Shown piece by piece: positions 1 to 5,046 of a DNA stretch of 5,046 nt. The notes below the pieces were generated by a model. It saw only the letters and a program-made list of their open reading frames with translations. It was not told the origin of the DNA and ran no database searches. Where the stretch lies: contig JALWYP010000346.1 in NCBI GenBank assembly GCA_026992695.1, positions 1 to 5,046 on the forward strand, in the 5' to 3' direction. The translations under genes were made by a program, and so were the position numbers. The stretch's first letter is position 1; each line of letters begins with the position of its first letter. Source of the stretch: Flavobacteriaceae bacterium (GTDB lineage Bacteria > Bacteroidota > Bacteroidia > Flavobacteriales > Flavobacteriaceae).

Positions 1-1
1 T

Positions 2-730
2 GATAAAGCGGTTACTTTTTTTTTAAATAAAAGCAGTAAAAAAGAACCTAAAAGCAGAGGATTTACTATTGTAGGGATTTATGACAGCGGATTTGAACAA
101 TTTGATAAGCAATTTTTATTTTCAGACATTAGGCACATTCAACGATTAAACAAATGGAAAAAAGATGAAGTTGGCGCTTTTGAAGTTTTTGTAGATGATT
201 TTGATACCATTCAAGAAGTTGGAAATGCCATTTACGAAGAAACCGGAAGTTTTTTGGATGTAATTACAATAAAAGATAAATATTATTCAATTTTTGAATG
301 GATTGAAATGTTTGATTTTAACATTGCCCTTATTGTAGGAATAATGATTTTGGTTGCCGGTATTAATATGATTACGGCTTTGCTTGTATTAATTTTAGAA
401 CGTACCAAAATGATAGGAATACTTAAAGCACTCGGTAGTGCCAACCGGAGAATTAGACGAATATTTTTGTATAATGCGACGTATTTGATTGTAATAGGAT
501 TATTTTGGGGAAACATAATAGGCATAGGCTTGTTGCTTATTCAAAAATATTTTCATCCCATTAAGTTAAATGCACAAACCTATTATGTTACAAAAGCACC
601 TGTTTATATAGATGTTGGATATATTCTTTTTTTAAACTTGGGTACATTGGTTCTGTGTTTGGTTATGCTTTTGCTCCCTAGTTTTATTATTTCAAAAATA
701 TCACCTGTAAAAGCTATTAAATTTGAATAA
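2..730 (+). CDS. ABC transporter permease, FtsX/LolE (MacB) type, C-terminal part, 5' end outside window
   Basis: The frame is open from the left edge to the TAA at 728-730, giving 242 visible residues of a protein that in this family is usually about 400 long. An apparent start at 254 is a TTG inside the continuous reading frame, so it is not a real start. The first ~105 residues are soluble and would be the end of the periplasmic domain that sits between membrane helix 1 and the FtsX domain. Three hydrophobic segments follow, near visible residues 108-132, 159-181 and 205-229. Between the first two lies ERTKMIGILKALGS, the typical cytoplasmic coupling segment of FtsX-type permeases that contacts the ATPase. 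The protein ends in SPVKAIKFE, a common tail for the family. By family it is an inner-membrane subunit of a lipoprotein-releasing (LolCDE-like) or MacB-like exporter. No ATPase gene is visible, so the substrate is inference. Family assignment is firm; LolE versus another FtsX permease is not settled. Confidence 0.88.
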   Translation, partial: DKAVTFFLNKSSKKEPKSRGFTIVGIYDSGFEQFDKQFLFSDIRHIQRLNKWKKDEVGAFEVFVDDFDTIQEVGNAIYEETGSFLDVITIKDKYYSIFEWIEMFDFNIALIVGIMILVAGINMITALLVLILERTKMIGILKALGSANRRIRRIFLYNATYLIVIGLFWGNIIGIGLLLIQKYFHPIKLNAQTYYVTKAPVYIDVGYILFLNLGTLVLCLVMLLLPSFIISKISPVKAIKFE

Positions 731-756
731 AATAAGATGAAATAAAAAATTTTGGT

Positions 757-1632
757 TTAAAATTCGGGTGTGATACGTTCTTCTCTATTAATAAAATCTT
801 CGATAGTACCCATTACAAAAGTTTCTTTAATAATTTCGTCTTCACCGTTTACTAAAATTAAATTATTGATTTGCAATTGTATGTCACTTAAAAGTAAATA
901 GGCATGCTCCCTATATAAATCGATAGCGTTTGTATTTGTAACTTCCGGGTTAAGATAATTTGTTTCACCATTAGTAATATCATTTGTTGGGTCTAAATCT
1001 CCGTTCGCATCTTCGTAGCGTGTAAGAATACCATCATTATCATCGTCTGCGTCTAAATAATCCGGAATTCCGTCTTGATCGCTATCTAAAGGTTCGGTTG
1101 TGTTTCCGGCAAGATAATCGGCTCCCAACTCAATTTGGGTTGGTACGTTATCGCCATCGTCATCAAAATCGTAATAATCGGGTAATCCGTCTTCATCGGT
1201 ATCTACTTGGTTATCGGCACTTTCTTCAATCCCGTCTTGATCATCTCGTGTTGCTGTAACAGTAAATTGTGCGACACCTTGATTGCCAATAAATTCTGTA
1301 GTAACATTGGGTGTCGTAGGAGGAACAGTAGCACAAAAATAATTTACCGGTAACTCACCATCGTATTTTCGATAATGTACCACGTTCGAATTTTCGTTTA
1401 GCGCATATTCTGTGGTATTTGTCTGTTCAAAAATAGTAGCTTGTACGTCTATACTTACCGAAATACTTTCAAATGAATTGGAATTAATTTTATAAAAAAC
1501 ATAACCTTGTCCGGTCTCACAACTCTGAAGGCTTTCATTACTAAAATCAAACGAAGTTACTACAAAATCACCATCATCGCACGAAGTAAGCACCAACATT
1601 ATTAGAATTAAAACAGTTACAATTTTGTTCAT
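757..1632 (-). CDS. Probable surface lipoprotein with aspartate-rich thrombospondin type 3-like repeats
   Basis: This 291-residue protein starts with a short signal peptide ending in the lipobox LTSC; Cys18 is the predicted lipidation site. The residues after it are DDGD. An acidic stretch there acts as a surface-export signal for lipoproteins in studied Bacteroidota, so an outer-leaflet location is a reasonable inference. Residues ~25-128 look like a beta-rich domain with Cys38 and Cys100, which could form a disulfide. Residues 130-216 are packed with DxDxDG motifs (DDQDG, DTDEDGLPD, DSDQDGIPD, DADDDNDG) that resemble calcium-binding TSP3 repeats. The remaining ~75 residues match nothing I recognise; there is no OmpA-like domain and no recognisable type IX sorting domain. 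It is the only minus-strand gene here, convergent with the permease and divergent from the desulfurase, so it has its own promoter. The ATG at 1632 is chosen because it puts the signal peptide at the N-terminus. Function is unknown; adhesion or a structural surface role is possible but unproven. Confidence 0.85.
   Translation of the reverse strand: MNKIVTVLILIMLVLTSCDDGDFVVTSFDFSNESLQSCETGQGYVFYKINSNSFESISVSIDVQATIFEQTNTTEYALNENSNVVHYRKYDGELPVNYFCATVPPTTPNVTTEFIGNQGVAQFTVTATRDDQDGIEESADNQVDTDEDGLPDYYDFDDDGDNVPTQIELGADYLAGNTTEPLDSDQDGIPDYLDADDDNDGILTRYEDANGDLDPTNDITNGETNYLNPEVTNTNAIDLYREHAYLLLSDIQLQINNLILVNGEDEIIKETFVMGTIEDFINREERITPEF
1021..1203 (-). repeat. Two-copy aspartate-rich (TSP3-like) repeat within the lipoprotein
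   Basis: Residues 144-165 and 183-204 of the lipoprotein align without gaps: DTDEDGLPDYYDFDDDGD and DSDQDGIPDYLDADDDND share the D-x-D-x-D-G-[LI]-P-D-Y-x-D-x-D-D-D frame. The copies begin 39 residues apart. The spacing of the acidic side chains fits calcium coordination as in thrombospondin type 3 repeats. A degenerate third motif, DDQDG (130-134), precedes them, and EDANGDLDPTND (207-218) follows. Confidence 0.75.
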
Positions 1633-1649
1633 ATTTCACTATTAATTAA

Positions 1650-1665
1650 TTACTTTACAAAGTAA
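1650..1665. repeat. Short palindrome in the divergent intergenic region
   Basis: TTACTTTACAAAGTAA is a perfect inverted repeat with 7-base arms and a 2-base centre. It overlaps the candidate lipoprotein -7 element and lies about 33 bases upstream of the desulfurase -7 element. It could be an operator for a dimeric regulator, but in such AT-rich DNA it may be chance. The inverted repeat is directly visible; any function is inference. Confidence 0.4.
1658..1665 (-). promoter_or_regulatory. Candidate -7 element for the lipoprotein gene
   Basis: Read on the minus strand this is TTACTTTG, one base off the Bacteroidota -7 consensus TAnnTTTG. It lies 25 bases upstream of the lipoprotein ATG. I see no TTG at the expected -33 distance, so this is a weak prediction based on position and partial match. 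Confidence 0.35.
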
Positions 1666-1698
1666 CATAAAACTTAGTAACGAAACTAAAAATTAATG

Positions 1699-1706
1699 TA
1701 TTTTTG
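1699..1706 (+). promoter_or_regulatory. Candidate -7 promoter element for cysteine desulfurase (-recR-glycosyltransferase)
   Basis: TATTTTTG matches the Bacteroidota -7 consensus TAnnTTTG exactly and lies 18 bases upstream of the ATG at 1725. Transcription would begin around 1712-1714, leaving a very short leader. No TTG is present at the usual -33 distance; that region instead holds the sequence TTAGTAAC. The element contains the TTG at 1704-1706, which argues against using that codon as the translation start. Confidence 0.5.
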
Positions 1707-1724
1707 AAAAATATAAATTGTTTT

Positions 1725-2879
1725 ATGAAATCGGTTTATTTTGATAATGCTGCAACAACACCACTTCGGGACGAAGTAGTTATTGCAATGCAAAAAACAT
1801 TGAAAAATAGTTTCGGGAATCCTTCATCTACTCATAGTTTTGGTAGAGAAGCAAAATCTAAAGTAGAATTATCTCGCAAGACAATAGCCAAATTATTGGG
1901 CGTAACTTCTTCCGAAATTTTTTTTACTTCCGGTGGTACCGAAGCCGATAATTTAATACTTACTTCGGCAGTACGCGATTTGGGAGTTAAAACCATTATT
2001 ACCAGTGCTATCGAACATCATGCCGTTTTGCATACAGTAGCGTATTTACAAAAACACTACGGTATAACGGTGCTTTTTGTTAATCATCTGGAAAAAGGCG
2101 AGATTGATTTGGTTCATCTCGAAACGCTATTAAGACAGCAAAAAAATAAAACGTTGGTAAGTCTTATGCACGTAAATAACGAAATAGGCAATTTGCTTCC
2201 GTTAAAAAAAGTGGGCAATCTGTGCAAACAACATAATGTATTGTTTCATAGCGATACAGTACAGTCTGTCGGGCATTACGATATAAATTTTTCAGATATA
2301 AATATCGATTTTGCAGCCGTCTCGGCACATAAATTTCATGGACCAAAAGGGGTGGGGTTTGCCGTAATTAAAAAACCGCACGTGTTGCATTCTATAATTC
2401 ATGGTGGCGAACAAGAAAAAGGACTTCGTGCCGGCACCGAAGCTGTGTATGCCATAGTGGGTCTTTCGGAGGCGCTATCTATTTCGCTTTCCAATTTACC
2501 TAGCGAAAAAAAATACATTCAAGAACTTAAATCGTACTTTATCAATGAGCTTCAAAAAGCCATTCCGGAAGTAAAATTTAATGGTTTTAGTAACAATCTT
2601 GATAAAAGCAGCTACACTATCGTAAATGTATTGCTTCCGGTTTTGAAAGAAAAAGCAGCGATGCTTCCGTTTGAACTGGATTTAAAGGGAATTGCCTGCT
2701 CTAAAGGGAGTGCTTGCCAAAGTGGTAGTAACAAAGGCTCGCATGTGCTTGAAGCAATTCAATCTTCAGAAGAAAAAGCATACAGTTCGTTACGTTTTTC
2801 ATTTTCTGTATTTAATACAAAAGAAGAAGTGGACTATGTGATTGAAGTGCTAAAACAATTTGTTTTTTCTAAAAATTAA
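1725..2879 (+). CDS. Cysteine desulfurase (class V aminotransferase, IscS/NifS type)
   Basis: This 384-residue PLP enzyme removes sulfur from L-cysteine, yielding alanine and an enzyme persulfide that feeds Fe-S clusters and thio-modifications. With the ATG at 1725 the protein begins [13 protein letters not shown], the standard family N-terminus. An in-frame TTG 21 bases upstream sits inside the -7 element and would add seven non-conserved residues. Visible family motifs are SGGTEADN (69-76), EHHAVLH with the PLP-stacking His98, NNEIG (151-155), HSDTVQS with Asp177 and Gln180 for the cofactor, SAHK with Lys203 as the Schiff-base lysine, and RAGTE (235-239). The catalytic cysteine is Cys331 in [15 protein letters not shown]. 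Its mobile loop is of the longer IscS/NifS type, unlike that of SufS. A second cysteine, Cys325, lies six residues before it. No scaffold or other Fe-S assembly gene is visible nearby, so the sulfur acceptor is unknown. recR begins 25 bases downstream. Confidence 0.95.
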   Translation: MKSVYFDNAATTPLRDEVVIAMQKTLKNSFGNPSSTHSFGREAKSKVELSRKTIAKLLGVTSSEIFFTSGGTEADNLILTSAVRDLGVKTIITSAIEHHAVLHTVAYLQKHYGITVLFVNHLEKGEIDLVHLETLLRQQKNKTLVSLMHVNNEIGNLLPLKKVGNLCKQHNVLFHSDTVQSVGHYDINFSDINIDFAAVSAHKFHGPKGVGFAVIKKPHVLHSIIHGGEQEKGLRAGTEAVYAIVGLSEALSISLSNLPSEKKYIQELKSYFINELQKAIPEVKFNGFSNNLDKSSYTIVNVLLPVLKEKAAMLPFELDLKGIACSKGSACQSGSNKGSHVLEAIQSSEEKAYSSLRFSFSVFNTKEEVDYVIEVLKQFVFSKN

Positions 2880-2890
2880 AATACCTTGCA
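2859..2890 (+). promoter_or_regulatory. Weak internal promoter candidate ahead of recR
   Basis: TTTG at 2859-2862 is followed 19 bases later by TACCTTGCA at 2882-2890. This resembles the TTTG / TAnnTTTG pair of Bacteroidota promoters, but one T is missing from the -7 element. It overlaps the end of the desulfurase gene. If active, it would give a leader of about ten bases or less before the recR ATG at 2905. Confidence 0.2.
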
Positions 2891-2904
2891 ACGAGCATAA
2901 AACT

Positions 2905-3525
2905 ATGGAATTTTCTTCAAAACTTTTGGAACAAGCAGTAAACCGGATGGCGCAATTTCCCGGCATAGGAAAACGTACTGCATTGCGATTAGTGCTACAC
3001 TTATTGAAACAACCCGTTTCGCATACGCAAAAATTAGCCAACAGCTTGTTGCAAATGAGAGAGCAAATTAATTTTTGTAAAAATTGTCATAATATTTCCG
3101 ATACAGAAGTTTGCGAAATTTGTGCCAATCCTTCCAGAAACAATACCATTATTTGCGTAGTTGAAGACATAAGAGATGTAATGGCAATTGAAGCAACCGG
3201 ACAATTTTTAGGGCATTACCATGTGCTTGGCGGAAAGATTTCGCCTATGGATGGAATAGGTCCGGGAGAATTAACAATAAAACCCTTATTAGAGAAAGTA
3301 AAATCGGGTGTTGTTACCGAATTAATTTTTGCCTTAAGCTCCACAATGGAAGGCGATACCACCAACTTCTACATCTTTAAGCAAATTGAAAACCTACCTA
3401 TTATTACCAGCACCATTGCCAGAGGAATCGCTGTTGGTGACGAGTTGGAATATGCAGACGAAATAACACTGGGGCGCAGTATTGTAAATCGAGTTCCGTT
3501 TGAGTCATCCTTAAAAAGCCAATAA
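2905..3525 (+). CDS. recR: Recombination mediator protein RecR
   Basis: The product has 206 residues, close to the ~200 usual for RecR. RecR forms a ring-shaped DNA clamp and, with RecO (and RecF), loads RecA onto SSB-coated single-stranded DNA at gaps. Domains appear in the normal order. A helix-hairpin-helix region includes [11 protein letters not shown] (18-28). A four-cysteine zinc site is formed by Cys58, Cys61, Cys70 and Cys73 (CxxC-x8-CxxC). A Toprim domain runs from [12 protein letters not shown] (85-96) through HVLGG (106-110) to [13 protein letters not shown] (145-157). The C-terminal segment [19 protein letters not shown] (168-186) is a typical RecR signature. The ATG at 2905 gives the expected [15 protein letters not shown] start. 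A TTG further upstream would add 15 unconserved residues overlapping the desulfurase gene. The TAA stop is followed after only three bases by the glycosyltransferase start. All key residues are present. Confidence 0.97.
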   Translation: MEFSSKLLEQAVNRMAQFPGIGKRTALRLVLHLLKQPVSHTQKLANSLLQMREQINFCKNCHNISDTEVCEICANPSRNNTIICVVEDIRDVMAIEATGQFLGHYHVLGGKISPMDGIGPGELTIKPLLEKVKSGVVTELIFALSSTMEGDTTNFYIFKQIENLPIITSTIARGIAVGDELEYADEITLGRSIVNRVPFESSLKSQ

Positions 3526-3528
3526 CAT

Positions 3529-4644
3529 TTGAAACTTTCGGTTGTCATTCTAAACTATAATGTAGCGTATTTCTTGCAACAATGTTTGTATAGTGTTAGT
3601 CGTGCCATTGCCAATTTAGATGCCGAAATAATAGTGATCGATAACCATTCGGAAGATGAAAGTTGCCAAATGGTAAAAGAATTGTTTCCTGAGGTACAAC
3701 TTATTGAAAATAAAAAAAATGTTGGTTTTAGTATCGCTAATAACCAAGCCGTTGCAGTTGCAAAAGGAGAATATGTTTGCATTCTAAATCCCGACACAGC
3801 AGTAGCGGAAGATACTTTTATAAACACGCTTGCTTTTGCTGAAGCCAGTCCCAAACTTGGAGCTGTAGGTGTACATTTGTTTGATGGCACCGGAAAATTT
3901 TTACCCGAAAGCAAGCGCAACATCCCAACTCCTAAAATTTCGTTACAAAAAATAGTAGGCAATGGTACAAGTTATTATGCAAACCAACTGGCTTCCACCG
4001 AAACAGGAGAAGTACCGGTCTTAGTTGGGGCATTTATGTTATTAAAACGGAATGTTTACACAGAAGTAGGCGGTTTTGATGAAGATTATTTTATGTATGG
4101 CGAAGACATCGATCTTTCGTATAAAATTACACAAGCAGGTTATAAAAATTATTATATGGGAAGCGTAAAAGTGCTTCATTATAAAGGTGAAAGCACGCAA
4201 AAAGATGAAAAGTACCTAGACCGTTTTTATGGAGCGATGAAAATATTTTATAAAAAACATTTTCAGCAAGGATTTTTACTTAAACAAGCTGTATCGTTAG
4301 GTGTTTTTCTGGCAAAAAAGAAAGCAAAAATCCAATTTTCTAAAAAAAGTCAACCGGTTGAAGAATGGAACCAAGTTTTGCTTGTTAGCAACGATTCGTC
4401 TTTGGTTTCTAAACTTTCTCATTTGTATAAAAAACCGCTTCAATTACTAACAGAAACCAATAAATTAGAGTATAAAAACACTTGTATTATATTAGATGCT
4501 AATTATTTATCGTACCATCAAATTTTTAAAATAATGACGGAAAACAATGCTCATTATAACTCGTTTCGGATTATTCCACCAAAATCCAATTTTCTTTTAG
4601 GTAGCGATTATAGTGATCAAAAAGGAGTGGTACAATTTTTTTGA
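3529..4644 (+). CDS. Family 2 glycosyltransferase (GT-A fold, rhamnosyltransferase-like) with an extra C-terminal domain
   Basis: The 371-residue product has an N-terminal GT-A domain of about 235 residues. It opens with KLSVVILNYN (2-11). VIDNHSED (36-43) supplies the nucleotide-binding Asp38, and NVGFSIANN (64-72) follows. ILNPDTAV (85-92) holds the DxD-equivalent NPD. GAFMLLKR (167-174) precedes GFDEDYFMYGEDIDLSYKI (182-200), whose Glu192-Asp193 pair matches the catalytic-base motif. This is typical of GT2 enzymes that transfer rhamnose or similar sugars from nucleotide donors onto cell-surface glycans at the cytoplasmic membrane; donor and acceptor cannot be read from sequence. Residues 236-275 are basic and helical without a clear membrane span, and residues 281-371 form a separate domain I cannot assign. 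The start is TTG: the recR TAA lies in the same frame with one codon (CAT) between, so nothing earlier is possible and a later start would remove beta-strand 1. It is probably cotranscribed with recR. Confidence 0.92.
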   Translation: MKLSVVILNYNVAYFLQQCLYSVSRAIANLDAEIIVIDNHSEDESCQMVKELFPEVQLIENKKNVGFSIANNQAVAVAKGEYVCILNPDTAVAEDTFINTLAFAEASPKLGAVGVHLFDGTGKFLPESKRNIPTPKISLQKIVGNGTSYYANQLASTETGEVPVLVGAFMLLKRNVYTEVGGFDEDYFMYGEDIDLSYKITQAGYKNYYMGSVKVLHYKGESTQKDEKYLDRFYGAMKIFYKKHFQQGFLLKQAVSLGVFLAKKKAKIQFSKKSQPVEEWNQVLLVSNDSSLVSKLSHLYKKPLQLLTETNKLEYKNTCIILDANYLSYHQIFKIMTENNAHYNSFRIIPPKSNFLLGSDYSDQKGVVQFF

Positions 4645-4691
4645 TTAAAGAACTTTTAAAATCTTCAAAATTTATTTTAAATCAAAAACCA

Positions 4692-4718
4692 TTGGCAATT
4701 AAAAAATCCCTAATTTTG
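4692..4718 (+). promoter_or_regulatory. Flavobacteriia-type promoter for the E2 (odhB-like) gene
   Basis: TTG at 4692-4694 and TAATTTTG at 4711-4718 match the -33 (TTG) and -7 (TAnnTTTG) elements of Bacteroidota housekeeping promoters, separated by 16 bases, slightly short of the usual range. CA follows directly, also common after this motif. Transcription would start near 4724-4726, about 27 bases before the ATG at 4753. It is the best promoter match I see in the window and suggests the E2 gene is transcribed independently of the glycosyltransferase. Confidence 0.6.
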
Positions 4719-4752
4719 CAACTTAAATTGAAAAACTTGTTTGTAACACGTT

Positions 4753-5046
4753 ATGGCAAAATTTGAATTAAAACTTCCTAAAATGGGAGAAAGTGTAGCC
4801 GAAGCTACCATAACCAATTGGCTAAAAGAAGTAGGAGATACCATTGAGCTTGATGAAGCGGTTCTTGAAATTGCAACCGATAAAGTAGATAGTGAAGTAC
4901 CCAGTGAAGTAGAAGGCGTTTTAGTTGAAAAACGCTTTGATGTTGACGATGTAGTACAAGTAGGGCAAACCCTTGCCATTATTGAAACTCAAGGTGATAC
5001 AGCTGTTCCGCAACAATCCAGTGAAGAAACTCAACCTGTTGTAGAA
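4753..5046 (+). CDS. odhB: Dihydrolipoamide acyltransferase (E2) of a 2-oxoacid dehydrogenase complex, odhB/sucB-like, N-terminal part
   Basis: 98 residues are visible before the right edge; full-length family members have about 400. They form a complete N-terminal lipoyl domain: MAKFELKLPKMGESVAEATI at the start, Lys44 within EIATDKVDSEVPSEV as the residue that carries lipoate, and a hydrophobic end at VGQTLAIIE (70-78). A Gln/Glu/Ser-rich linker begins near residue 80. E2 swings acyl groups on its lipoyl arm from the E1 decarboxylase to its own catalytic domain and on to E3. The PKMGESV(A/T)EAT start is typical of succinyltransferase E2 (2-oxoglutarate dehydrogenase), which favours odhB/sucB. 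A branched-chain or other E2 is not excluded, because the peripheral-subunit-binding and catalytic domains lie outside the window. No E1 gene precedes it, and it has its own promoter 34 bases upstream. The ATG is immediately upstream of the conserved N-terminus, so the start is secure. Confidence 0.88.
   Translation, partial: MAKFELKLPKMGESVAEATITNWLKEVGDTIELDEAVLEIATDKVDSEVPSEVEGVLVEKRFDVDDVVQVGQTLAIIETQGDTAVPQQSSEETQPVVE

Noticed and set aside
254..730. Short 158-residue membrane protein starting at 254
   Set aside because: The codon at 254 is TTG inside a frame that stays open to the left edge, and the upstream residues fit the periplasmic part of the same permease. It is a truncated view of the larger gene.
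1021..1203. The aspartate-rich repeats as a DNA-level tandem repeat or mobile element
   Set aside because: The similarity is at protein level between copies 39 residues apart; the DNA copies have diverged and have no terminal repeats or target duplications.
1704..1724. Earlier TTG start for the cysteine desulfurase
   Set aside because: It lies within the TAnnTTTG promoter element and would add seven residues not seen in the family; the ATG at 1725 gives the normal N-terminus.
2860..2904. Earlier TTG start for recR overlapping the desulfurase end
   Set aside because: It adds 15 unconserved residues; the ATG at 2905 yields the standard RecR start and length.
3555..3962. 135-residue minus-strand ORF inside the glycosyltransferase
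   Set aside because: It lies fully opposite a gene with clear conserved motifs and its translation shows no recognisable domain, so it is a reverse-strand shadow.
4655..4681. Inverted repeat TTTAAAAT / ATTTTAAA after the glycosyltransferase as a terminator
   Set aside because: The arms are 8 bases of A/T only, the loop is 11 bases, and no distinct U-tract follows. It is too weak to call in DNA this AT-rich.
4744..4753. TAAC-AC-GTTA inverted repeat at the E2 start codon
   Set aside because: The 4-base arms are too short to distinguish from chance.
4710..4979. 89-residue Ser/Thr-rich minus-strand ORF opposite the E2 gene
   Set aside because: Its composition is the reverse complement of the Glu/Val/Asp-rich lipoyl domain; there is no independent support for it as a gene.

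Overview
The window is AT-rich, with low-GC codon use, and looks like chromosomal DNA of a member of the Bacteroidota, most likely a marine or environmental Flavobacteriia. Three things support this. There are perfect matches to the Bacteroidota -7 promoter element TAnnTTTG. Recognisable Shine-Dalgarno sequences are absent. The gene content also fits: a lipoprotein with an acidic stretch after the lipobox cysteine and aspartate-rich calcium-type repeats, an IscS/NifS-type cysteine desulfurase next to recR, and an E2 lipoyl protein of the OdhB type. The genus cannot be fixed from the sequence alone.

Layout, left to right. Positions 2-730 (+) are the C-terminal part of an FtsX/LolE-type ABC transporter permease that begins before the window. 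It converges, with a 26-base gap, on a minus-strand lipoprotein gene (757-1632). A 92-base divergent intergenic region (1633-1724) holds promoter signals and a small palindrome. Three closely spaced plus-strand genes follow: a cysteine desulfurase (1725-2879), recR (2905-3525) and a family 2 glycosyltransferase (3529-4644). After a 108-base gap with a good Flavobacteriia-type promoter, the E2 subunit of a 2-oxoacid dehydrogenase complex (odhB/sucB-like) starts at 4753 and runs off the right edge. No gene-free stretch exceeds 110 bases, and I see no RNA gene, CRISPR array, insertion sequence or phage feature.

The plus-strand trio is probably one transcription unit by spacing (25 and 3 bases), but its products do not form an obvious pathway: sulfur mobilisation, recombinational repair and surface-glycan synthesis. 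It looks like a housekeeping neighbourhood kept together by compact organisation. Several starts differ from the longest-ORF choice: the desulfurase and recR start at internal ATGs, and the permease has no start in the window. The glycosyltransferase, by contrast, must start at a TTG.

I found no convincing undescribed system. The points most worth a second look are the recR/glycosyltransferase junction, the unassigned C-terminal domain of the glycosyltransferase, the orphan aspartate-repeat lipoprotein, and the palindrome in the divergent promoter region.
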